Assembly: GCF_024158025.1 (NCBI RefSeq)
Contig: NZ_JAMZEL010000002.1
Span: 124,001 to 188,000, forward strand
DNA from: Runella salmonicolor
GTDB lineage: Bacteria > Bacteroidota > Bacteroidia > Cytophagales > Spirosomataceae
Length of the DNA: 64,000 bases
Reading direction: 5' to 3'
The translations under genes and the position numbers were made by a program. The notes beneath the pieces were generated by a model. That model was not told the origin of the DNA. It saw nothing but the letters and a program-made list of their open reading frames with translations, and made no database searches. Position 1 is the stretch's first letter. Every line of letters starts with the position of its first letter. Positions 24,971 through 32,478 of the stretch are shown here, piece by piece.

Positions 24971-26179
24971 ATGAAGTTCAAAAAAATCATTGGACTGCTG
25001 CACCTGTGGCTTGGGTTGGCGTCGGGGATTGTGGTGTTTATCATCAGCTTTACGGGATGTTTGTACGCTTTTCAGGAAGAAATTCTGAATGCGACCGAGT
25101 CCTTCCGATACGTTGAGCCGAGGGCTTCTGTTCAGTTATCTCCTTCTGTTTTGAAGGAGATAGCCACCCGACAGTTGCCCCACAAGCATCTTCATGCCAT
25201 CATGTATTCGGGCAATGCCAAAGCCGCTCAAGCCATATTTTTTCACTTCGACCCGTCGTATTATTACATCGTGTACCTCGATCCTTATACGGGGAAAGTG
25301 CTGAAAGTCAAAGATATGGATGCAGACTTTTTTCGGATTGTGTTGCAGGGGCATTTTTATCTGTGGTTACCTCCCAATATTGGCCAACCCGTAGTGGCGT
25401 ATTTCACGCTGGCCTTTGTGGTGATGCTTATTTCGGGGATTATGCTGTGGTGGCCCAAAAACCGAGCAGCGGCCAAACAACGCGTTTGGTTTCGGTGGAG
25501 AGAAGGAATGCAGTGGAAGCGTAAAAACTACGATTTGCACAACATTTTGGGTTTTTATGGGGCTTTTTTCATCCTTATTTTGGCCGCAACGGGCTTGGTA
25601 TGGGGGTTTCAGTGGTTTGCGAGTTCGGTTTATACTAGGCTGGGAGGAGATAAATCACTGCTTTTTGAGGAGCCTATTTCCGCCATCACCCAACCCATTT
25701 TGCCTTCTTCTCCAGCCCCCGCCATTGATCGGATTTGGCATCAAATGCAACAAGAACACCCCAACGCCAAGACCTTGGAAGTGCACATTCCTGAAACAGA
25801 TTCCTCTTCTATTGCGGTGAATATCAACGAAGAAGAAGGCACCTTTTGGAAAACGGATTATCGCTATTTTGACCAATACTCATTGCAGGAGTTGCCCGTC
25901 AATCACATTTACGGACGCTTCAAAGACGCGACGTTGGCCGATAAAACTTTTCGGATGAACTACGATATTCATGTGGGGGCCATCGGTGGATTGGCGGGCA
26001 AAGTACTCGCTTTTTTTGTCAGCCTGATTGCGGCGAGTTTGCCCATCACGGGATTTTACATTTGGTGGGGCCGCCGTGGAAACGGCCGTAGTGGAAATGG
26101 CCGCCGTATTCAAAGCGACTCAAATAAAGTACTGAACACAACTGACAGAACTGCAACAAAACCGGTGTTGACCAAATAG
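24971..26179 (+). CDS. PepSY-associated transmembrane protein (iron-siderophore utilisation, XusC-like)
   Basis: The 402-residue protein shows the PepSY_TM layout (PF03929). A first helix carries LLHLWLGLASGIVVFIISFTGCLYAF, then comes a periplasmic PepSY region, a second helix (FTLAFVVMLISGIMLWWP), YDLHNILGFYGAFFILILAATG, another PepSY region, and a last helix (FFVSLIAASLPITGFYIWWGRR). Conserved histidines in LLHLW and DLHNI and the C-terminal IHVGAIGGLAGK element are those proposed to hold haem for ferric-siderophore reduction at the inner membrane. It lies between two TonB receptor genes with spacings of 6 and 5 bases, so one transcript is very likely. Confidence 0.88.
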   Translation: MKFKKIIGLLHLWLGLASGIVVFIISFTGCLYAFQEEILNATESFRYVEPRASVQLSPSVLKEIATRQLPHKHLHAIMYSGNAKAAQAIFFHFDPSYYYIVYLDPYTGKVLKVKDMDADFFRIVLQGHFYLWLPPNIGQPVVAYFTLAFVVMLISGIMLWWPKNRAAAKQRVWFRWREGMQWKRKNYDLHNILGFYGAFFILILAATGLVWGFQWFASSVYTRLGGDKSLLFEEPISAITQPILPSSPAPAIDRIWHQMQQEHPNAKTLEVHIPETDSSSIAVNINEEEGTFWKTDYRYFDQYSLQELPVNHIYGRFKDATLADKTFRMNYDIHVGAIGGLAGKVLAFFVSLIAASLPITGFYIWWGRRGNGRSGNGRRIQSDSNKVLNTTDRTATKPVLTK

Positions 26180-26184
26180 GAGGC

Positions 26185-28593
26185 ATGAGAATCGTTTCTA
26201 TTACCATATTATTTACGCTGATTTATCTCAGTGGGTGGGGACAAACAGCTACCATCAGAGGTAAGGTGTACTCCAAAGAAAACGGCGGCGTAAGCTACGC
26301 TGGCATAAAGTTGACCCAAAGCAATAAAACCATCATTGCCGATCACAATGGATTTTTTGTGTTAAAAAACGTACCCTTTGGGCAAGACGAGCTTATTGTT
26401 TCATCGGTTGAGATTGAGACCCAAAGGATAAAAGTGAACGTCAATAAGCCACAGATTGACGTATCCATCGTTGTCAAACCCAAAAACGTTGATTTGAATG
26501 AAGTTCTAGTTATTCAGAAATCGGAGAAAAAGGAGATTGAAACCAAGGGATTTGCCGTCAACGTCATCGAAACCAAAGAAGTGGCGCAACGCAATTTCCA
26601 AACCAATGAGTTGCTAGACCGAACCGTAGGTATCAGAGTGCGTCAAAATGGCGGGCTGGGTTCGGCCGTAAATTACAACCTAAACGGGATGTCGGGCAAC
26701 TCAGTTCGGGTTTTTATTGACGGCATTTCGATTTCGACTTACGGGGAGTCTTTTAGCCTAAATAGCATTCCGCCCGCGCTTATTGAGCGAATCGAAGTGT
26801 ACAAGGGCGTTATTCCTGCCCATTTGGCCGACGACGCCCTGGGGGGAGCCATCAATGTTATTCTCAAAAAAGGGTCAATGAACAACCTAACGGCCGCTGT
26901 TTCGTATGGGTCATTCAACACCTTCCAAACCAATTTCAACGGTACTTACCGTGACGAAAAAACGGGTTTTACGGTGAGGGCGTCGGCCTTTCACAACTAT
27001 TCAGACAATGACTACGAGGTGTGGGGCAAATTCGTCAGAAATATTCTTCCGAATGGCCGCTACGAGTACGTTAGGGCCCGAAGATTTGACGACGCTTACC
27101 GCTCAACGGGTGGACAATTACAGGCGGGATTTACCAATGTTAAGTGGGCTGACCAGTTTTTGATTGGCTATAATGGCTCAAATGACTACAAAGAAATCCA
27201 GCATGGTACCTATATGTCAATTCCTTACAAAGGCCGCACCAGTGAGTCGCAATCCAATGTATTCAGCCTAAATTATGTCAAGAAAAATTTCCTAGTTAAA
27301 GGGCTGGAATTCAACGTAAACGGAATGTACAGCAAACGCGGTCAGGTGGTGAGCGATACGGTCAAGTGGAATTATAATTGGTACGGTCAAATAAGCGTTG
27401 GCCTCAACGGCGACCCTATTTTGAGGCCAACGGGCGCTCAGCAAGCAGCCCCAACCCTAAATCACATCAACAGAAATGTGAGCACATTCCGAGCGGGTTT
27501 TAATTACGAAGTTACTCAAAATCATCGTTTTGTGGTGAACCACATCTATTATGCCATTGACCGAAGGGAACAGGATTTTATGCGTTCTGAAATCGAGCGG
27601 GAGTTTATCGGGACCCGTAATCTGGAAAAAAACATCACTTCTGTGGCTTATGAGTTGCAGGCTTTCAAAGCAAAGTTGAAAAACAATCTCTTTTATAAGT
27701 ACTATGGGCAGGGAATCGACCGCATGGACCCTGTGCTGCGAATGGTGGATGGCCAAAGCACGCGTACTGAAAACCGAACCAATAGCCATAAAACCGCCAA
27801 AGGATACGGGATGGCTTTATCGTACGCGATTACGCCCCAATATACCCTTTTGGCTTCCGCCGAAAAAGCGGTGCGTTTGCCTTCTGAAAATGAGGTATTT
27901 GGAAGCCCAGGAGAAAATATCGTAGAAAACTTTGGGATTCGTCCTGAGGTGAGCAATAATCTAAATGTCGGGCTGAATGCGGGCACTTTTTACGCGGGAA
28001 AACACAAATATTCGTTCACTGTTTCGGGCTTTATTCGTGACACACGCGACAAAATAACCCAAAGAATCAACCCAAGGGTGAATGATGCCCTGCAAACCAA
28101 TCCTTACGAAAACATTGGGAAAAACAAATCCATCGGTTTTGAGTCAGATTTTCGCTATACGTTTGATAATAAGCTGATTGTGGGGGTAAATATGTCAAAA
28201 TTCAACTCAGTTTTCAATGTTCAATTCGACGAAAACGGGCGAGAATATCCCTACTTCAATAAGCAGCTTCCCAACGAACCTTACTGGACCGCCAACGGCA
28301 ATGTTCAGTACACGCTTAAAAACCTGTTCCTGAAAAATTCCGCGTTGAATCTGTATTACAGTTTCCATTTTGTCGAGCGGTTTTATACTTCGTGGCTAGA
28401 AATTGAAGACTTCCGAACCCCACGCCAGTACATTCAGGACATTGGTTTGAGCTACGCCTTTCCTAATAATAAGTTTGTCATTACCGCCGATGCCAAAAAC
28501 TTCTTTGATCGTCAGGCGTACGACAACTTTGCCGTTCAGAAGCCTGGTCGCGCTTTTTATCTGAAAATCAACTATTTAATCAATCATTTTTAA
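26185..28593 (+). CDS. TonB-dependent receptor (XusA-like, iron-complex uptake)
   Basis: The 802-residue product begins with a signal peptide (MRIVSITILFTLIYLSGWGQ), followed by a carboxypeptidase-regulatory-like domain (ATIRGKVYSKENGGVSYAGI). Then come a divergent TonB-box region LNEVLVIQKS, a plug (NELLDRTVGIRVRQNGGLG, SVRVFIDGISISTYGESF, IERIEVYKGVIPAHLADDALGGAINVILKK) and a long barrel ending FYLKINYLINHF. It is followed 23 bases later by a DUF4374 lipoprotein and preceded by a PepSY gene. In Bacteroides thetaiotaomicron the same three families form the xenosiderophore system XusA-XusB-XusC that steals enterobactin and salmochelin, so a similar role is proposed here. Confidence 0.87.
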   Translation: MRIVSITILFTLIYLSGWGQTATIRGKVYSKENGGVSYAGIKLTQSNKTIIADHNGFFVLKNVPFGQDELIVSSVEIETQRIKVNVNKPQIDVSIVVKPKNVDLNEVLVIQKSEKKEIETKGFAVNVIETKEVAQRNFQTNELLDRTVGIRVRQNGGLGSAVNYNLNGMSGNSVRVFIDGISISTYGESFSLNSIPPALIERIEVYKGVIPAHLADDALGGAINVILKKGSMNNLTAAVSYGSFNTFQTNFNGTYRDEKTGFTVRASAFHNYSDNDYEVWGKFVRNILPNGRYEYVRARRFDDAYRSTGGQLQAGFTNVKWADQFLIGYNGSNDYKEIQHGTYMSIPYKGRTSESQSNVFSLNYVKKNFLVKGLEFNVNGMYSKRGQVVSDTVKWNYNWYGQISVGLNGDPILRPTGAQQAAPTLNHINRNVSTFRAGFNYEVTQNHRFVVNHIYYAIDRREQDFMRSEIEREFIGTRNLEKNITSVAYELQAFKAKLKNNLFYKYYGQGIDRMDPVLRMVDGQSTRTENRTNSHKTAKGYGMALSYAITPQYTLLASAEKAVRLPSENEVFGSPGENIVENFGIRPEVSNNLNVGLNAGTFYAGKHKYSFTVSGFIRDTRDKITQRINPRVNDALQTNPYENIGKNKSIGFESDFRYTFDNKLIVGVNMSKFNSVFNVQFDENGREYPYFNKQLPNEPYWTANGNVQYTLKNLFLKNSALNLYYSFHFVERFYTSWLEIEDFRTPRQYIQDIGLSYAFPNNKFVITADAKNFFDRQAYDNFAVQKPGRAFYLKINYLINHF

Positions 28594-28616
28594 TAACCAA
28601 TCCATATCAAAATCCA

Positions 28617-29939
28617 ATGAAAACTCAGTTAACAAATTTTTTACGCTATACCACAGTTATTACGGCATTTACCTTGGCGAGTTGTGATAAATCGGATTCG
28701 GCCGATGATGTTGACCCCGTAACCAACCAAAGTCGATGGATTACGGTGGCGGGTGCCTTGATGGGAACCACCGCAGGCGATGGAAACGGCGGCACGGTCG
28801 TGTATTCGGTGAGTAAAGAAGATGCAAGAAACCCGAATGTGTCAATAAGCGTTTATGATCAAGGTTTTCCCGTAAAATCTACCAGAACTGCTCGTTTACA
28901 ATCTTCGGAAGATGGAAATACGCTTTTCAATATTGCTTATTCGGGAGATAATGGAGGAGAATTTGCCCGCTACAAAGTAGGTGGAGCAGGAAGTTTTGTA
29001 CAAGAAGACGTTACGGTAAATATTTCTCAATATGCTACCACAACGCCCCGTTGGTCAAAATTGATGGATGGAGATAAAACGGGGGTTGCATTAAATATTG
29101 CAAACATTGCCGCCAACAACGCTACCGATAAAACCAAGCCGTTTCAATATTATCGAGGTACAGCAACTGTGCTATCACTTGACCTGCAAAAAGTGTTGAT
29201 AAATGGGTATAAACAATACCAAGTTCCTTTATTGGCCGAAGAAGAATTAAAAGGCCACTGTTTTTTTCGTTTCGATGCTCCATTACTCAACAAAGCACAA
29301 AATAAACTCATTCTCGGCACATGGATGCGTAAGTACAACCCTGCTACGGGCCTTACTGAAAGTACTTTTGACCGCTTAGGGACCAAATCGGTTGTTGTGG
29401 ATTATCCGTCACTCGAAAACCCGAAAGTCATTACTTCAACGGTAAGTTTTGGCGACAACAGCGGCTACCGTAGTCCTAATGCTTTTGTGGCAGAAGATGG
29501 AAATATCTACCAAGCTACTCAGCGTGACAGCAAAGGTTCGCACATCCTCAAAATTAATACCAACAACGAGTACGATAACTCGTACATCTTTAGTTTAGAT
29601 GCCGCGCTGGGCGTTAAAAACGCATACGTTGATAGTTGGAAATATGCGGGTGACGGTATCGCTTATGCGCTTTATACCCACGATGGCACCGAGCAAGGCT
29701 ACATCGCTCGCTTGGACTTGAATGCCAAAACGGCCACCAAAGTCAATATTGAATACGATGCTGATTTGAATTTTGGACAATACCAGGGTATTTTGGTGAG
29801 CGGTGATGAAGTTTTTGTGGCCGTTACGCCCGTTGGCAAAGACGGAAACATCTACATCTTTAACAAAAAAACGGGAGCGGTGACAAAAGGAGCAAAGCTT
29901 GTCAACAAAGCAGGTAATCACTACATCGGTATCTTCTGA
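28617..29939 (+). CDS. DUF4374 lipoprotein (XusB-like siderophore-binding propeller)
   Basis: The 440-residue protein has a lipoprotein signal ending TLASCDKSD and, after an acidic linker, a strand-rich body: RWITVAGALMGTTAGDGNGG, GHCFFRFDAPLLNKAQNKLILGTWMRKY, GYRSPNAFVAEDGNIYQATQ, GYIARLDLNAKTA and a C-terminal NHYIGIF. This matches DUF4374 domain proteins, whose best-studied member XusB is a surface beta-propeller that captures ferric enterobactin. It lies directly downstream of its probable receptor. The Cys is the probable anchor on the outer leaflet of the outer membrane. A sibling role to the BtuG-like propeller is apparent: both pair a surface propeller with a TonB receptor. Confidence 0.85.
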   Translation: MKTQLTNFLRYTTVITAFTLASCDKSDSADDVDPVTNQSRWITVAGALMGTTAGDGNGGTVVYSVSKEDARNPNVSISVYDQGFPVKSTRTARLQSSEDGNTLFNIAYSGDNGGEFARYKVGGAGSFVQEDVTVNISQYATTTPRWSKLMDGDKTGVALNIANIAANNATDKTKPFQYYRGTATVLSLDLQKVLINGYKQYQVPLLAEEELKGHCFFRFDAPLLNKAQNKLILGTWMRKYNPATGLTESTFDRLGTKSVVVDYPSLENPKVITSTVSFGDNSGYRSPNAFVAEDGNIYQATQRDSKGSHILKINTNNEYDNSYIFSLDAALGVKNAYVDSWKYAGDGIAYALYTHDGTEQGYIARLDLNAKTATKVNIEYDADLNFGQYQGILVSGDEVFVAVTPVGKDGNIYIFNKKTGAVTKGAKLVNKAGNHYIGIF

Positions 29940-29979
29940 TTAAACCGTTCAGATAGTTTAATAAGGTGGCCTTGAATTT

Positions 29980-30012
29980 ATTTGGAATAATTATAAATAG
30001 ACACTACATTTG
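29980..30012 (+). promoter_or_regulatory. Promoter overlapped by a Fur-box-like palindrome
   Basis: TTTG (29981-29984), 20 bases, TACATTTG (30005-30012) form a complete Bacteroidota promoter. The palindrome ATTTGGAATAATTATAAAT (29980-29998) covers the -33 element and spacer, the same arrangement as at the fur-like gene. An 8-bp inverted pair AGGTGGCC/GGCCACCT (29964-29971 and 30015-30022) encloses the promoter. Confidence 0.65.
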
Positions 30013-30073
30013 TCGGCCACCTGAGTCCAAACGAAAAGCTTTTTAGCGTTTAATTCATCACTACATATACAAA

Positions 30074-31348
30074 ATGAAAAGTCTCTTTTTTTTAGTTTTC
30101 ACTATGTTCCTGCTTGCGGGTAACGTCCCTTCAGGGGCTAATAATCCGCTTTTTGCCGACGAAAGTCGTGCCTACGCTTTGCCAACGCTCGCCAAAAATA
30201 ACAAAGGCGAGGCGGTGCTTTACTGGACCGAGAAAGACGATAAAAACGTGGTTTATCTTTACTTATCGGTGTCGAAAGACGGTGGAAAAACGTTTTCTGA
30301 CAAGAAATTGATTTTTGCCGATGCTGGTTTGGGCAATGGCCGATTGGCTCGTCCGAAATTGTTGTTCAAAAAAGATGGAACGATGGCGGCGGTTTTTTCT
30401 TTCCGTTCGGGAGCAGCTACGCCGCCTAGAGAGCAAAAACCCGCTCCAACGGCCCACGAAGGCGGCCACGCAAACCATGATAAACCCGCAGCAGCTCCTG
30501 CGAGTGGCGGCCGACCCAAGAGAGAGTCGCAAATTAGATACACCGTTTCAAAAGATGGAGGAAATACTTGGACAGCGCCAGTTTCGGTCGACAGTGACCC
30601 AACGCCTTTGGTGAGAGGTTTTTTCGACGCCGTGGTATTGCCAAATGACGAAATTGCGGTGGCTTATCTGAAAGATGTAAAAAACAGCACCAAACACGAA
30701 GAGCGAGATTTGCGGATGGTGATTACAAAAAATGGTGTTTTTCAGGAAGAAAAACTCATTGACCCCGTGGTGTGCGATTGCTGCAATATCAGTTTGTTGG
30801 TTGATTCAAAAGGCATTCTGAACGTTTATTACCGTGACAATAACAACGATATTCGGGACATTGCCAAAATGACCTCAGCCGATAATGGCGCTACTTTTTC
30901 AAAATCGCAAATTCTTTTCAACGACCAATGGCAACTGAAAGGTTGCCCGCACAGCGGAGCGAGTTCCAGTGTTTTTGGCGAAAGTGTCCTGATTTCTTGG
31001 TTTTCGGGAACCGCCACCAATTCGTCTGGTTTGCGCGTGGTGACCAACGAAGGGAAACGCCTGTTTGTTTTGGATAACCCAACGGCCAAAAATTCGTACC
31101 TCGTGACCGCCCCCAATGCGTCGGTGGTGGTGTGGGAACAAGTCAAAGAAAAAAGTGAAGAAGGGGTTACGTTGATTGGACTTCGGAAAATTAGCCCCAA
31201 CAATGTTTCTGAAACACGTTGGGTTGAAAACTCCGAAAACGGAACCAATGCGAGCGTTTTGGTGACCGACAATGAGGCCATTGTTGCTTATGAAGTGAAG
31301 CAGGCCAACAAATTGAATACAATCAAAGTTAGCACCGTTCGCCTTTAG
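30074..31348 (+). CDS. Secreted Asp-box (BNR/sialidase-fold) protein with conserved-looking Cys motifs
   Basis: The 424-residue product has a signal peptide (MKSLFFLVFTMFLLAGNVPSGA) and three Asp-boxes: SKDGGKTF (67-74), SKDGGNTW (159-166) and SADNGATF. These place it in the six-bladed sialidase-like propeller fold. A Pro/Ala/His-rich insert (about residues 114-150, including AHEGGHANHDK) separates blades one and two. Two cysteine-containing motifs stand out: VCDCCNISL (Cys234, 236, 237) and KGCPHSGAS (Cys291, His293). They could bind a metal or haem. Catalytic residues of true sialidases are not evident, so the name sialidase is avoided. Its promoter carries a Fur-box-like site and it follows the siderophore genes, so an iron or haem role is inferred. 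Confidence 0.7.
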   Translation: MKSLFFLVFTMFLLAGNVPSGANNPLFADESRAYALPTLAKNNKGEAVLYWTEKDDKNVVYLYLSVSKDGGKTFSDKKLIFADAGLGNGRLARPKLLFKKDGTMAAVFSFRSGAATPPREQKPAPTAHEGGHANHDKPAAAPASGGRPKRESQIRYTVSKDGGNTWTAPVSVDSDPTPLVRGFFDAVVLPNDEIAVAYLKDVKNSTKHEERDLRMVITKNGVFQEEKLIDPVVCDCCNISLLVDSKGILNVYYRDNNNDIRDIAKMTSADNGATFSKSQILFNDQWQLKGCPHSGASSSVFGESVLISWFSGTATNSSGLRVVTNEGKRLFVLDNPTAKNSYLVTAPNASVVVWEQVKEKSEEGVTLIGLRKISPNNVSETRWVENSENGTNASVLVTDNEAIVAYEVKQANKLNTIKVSTVRL

Positions 31349-31363
31349 GATTTCTTCAACCGG

Positions 31364-31403
31364 CCCAGTGAATTGGTGTTTCTGCCAGTTCACTGGGTTT
31401 TTT
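31364..31403 (+). terminator. Rho-independent terminator
   Basis: CCCAGTGAATTGG (31364-31376) pairs with CCAGTTCACTGGG (31385-31397; one G-T pair) and is followed by six T. It ends the Asp-box gene. The rest of the gap to 31700 is AT-rich with only the -7 element listed next. Confidence 0.88.
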
Positions 31404-31671
31404 GTATTTCAACTTTTAAGTACGTAGCGTATATGGGTAAGAGTTTGGTTAAAAAATATCCCTAGGATAATGGTTGACTAAAGCGGTATGAGGTTGTTCT
31501 TTTGTGAGTGAGTAGGAAAAAATTATATGTTGAAACATAGTAAAGCCAATGGTTATCAAATAATTAGCAATTAATAGGGGTAAAATAGACGATTGTGGCC
31601 AATTTGGAAGGGGGTAAAGAAAAATTAAAAAAAATATTGATATAATTATACTTTTTGGGTTGTTTTTTCTT

Positions 31672-31679
31672 AAATTTGC
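31672..31679 (+). promoter_or_regulatory. -7 promoter element of the hemerythrin-like gene
   Basis: TAAATTTG matches TAnnTTTG exactly and lies 21 bases before the ATG. No well-spaced -33 TTTG was found; the nearest TTTG (31655-31658) is only 13 bases away. Confidence 0.4.
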
Positions 31680-31700
31680 TTAAACTCAAACCCCAAAATA

Positions 31701-32405
31701 ATGACCGCAATAAACGAGTTTATCGATTCTGAAAAGGTACATCAGCTTGTATTAGAACGGTTTGAAGTAAAACCTTCGAATCAACCTGGTATGGTGGCGG
31801 GAGAGCTGCACCAAACGATGGATATGGATCCTGAATTAGTGGAACTCATTCAGGATTTGTATACTAATTCAGAGGGCTTTCCATTTGAAAAGATGTATAA
31901 GTTTTCGCTTGAGGAAATTTTGACGTATTTACAGGCAACGCATCGGTATTATCTTATGAAAAAGCTGCCCGAAATCGAACAGTCGTTGGTGGATATTTTC
32001 AGTAAGTACAGCGAGAGTTATCAATTATTGGCGAGTTTGGCCTACTTTTTTAATAATTATAAAGCAAAATTAATTGACCATATTCGCTTTGAAGAGAAAG
32101 ATTTATTCCCGTACATTCAGCTGTTAATCAAGGCCTCCAAGGGGGTACAAAACACGCTGAAATTGGCCTCAAATCCCGACTTCAGTATTTGTGGTTTTAT
32201 GGAGGCGCACGCGTGCATTGAAGATGAATTAGAACAAGTAAGTACCTTGATTAAGCGCTATTCGGGCAATCAGGCGCTGCCGTTGCCGTATAAAATTTTT
32301 CTCAATCAGGTTGAGTTGTTTGAGATGGAACTGCGCAAACACGCCATCATTGAAGACCACGTCTTGGTGCCGATGGCGTTGGAATTGGAGCGAAATTTGA
32401 ATTGA
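31701..32405 (+). CDS. Hemerythrin-like (HHE) protein, YtfE/RIC-related
   Basis: The 234-residue protein is helical and carries the diiron ligand pattern of hemerythrin-like domains (PF01814) spread over four helices: ATHRYYLMKKLPEIE, DHIRFEEKDLFPYI, EAHACIEDELEQV and RKHAIIEDHVLVPMALELE. YtfE/RIC proteins of this type repair iron-sulfur clusters damaged by nitric oxide or oxidants. The short N-terminal domain with a Cys-Pro motif found in canonical RIC proteins (DUF542/ScdA_N) is absent; the N-terminal 60 residues are of another kind. The call is therefore family-level. It stands alone, bounded by terminators, after the iron block. Confidence 0.8.
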   Translation: MTAINEFIDSEKVHQLVLERFEVKPSNQPGMVAGELHQTMDMDPELVELIQDLYTNSEGFPFEKMYKFSLEEILTYLQATHRYYLMKKLPEIEQSLVDIFSKYSESYQLLASLAYFFNNYKAKLIDHIRFEEKDLFPYIQLLIKASKGVQNTLKLASNPDFSICGFMEAHACIEDELEQVSTLIKRYSGNQALPLPYKIFLNQVELFEMELRKHAIIEDHVLVPMALELERNLN

Positions 32406-32432
32406 TTTTTTTCAATAAGGGGCGATGGGTGA

Positions 32433-32473
32433 ACTTTTCATTGGCAAAGCCTTCAACTTTGCCAATGAAAAGT
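32433..32473. terminator. Bidirectional terminator hairpin
   Basis: ACTTTTCATTGGCAAAG (32433-32449) and CTTTGCCAATGAAAAGT (32457-32473) form a perfect 17-bp stem with a 7-base loop. It lies between the convergent hemerythrin-like and metE genes. Confidence 0.8.
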
Positions 32474-32478
32474 AATCA

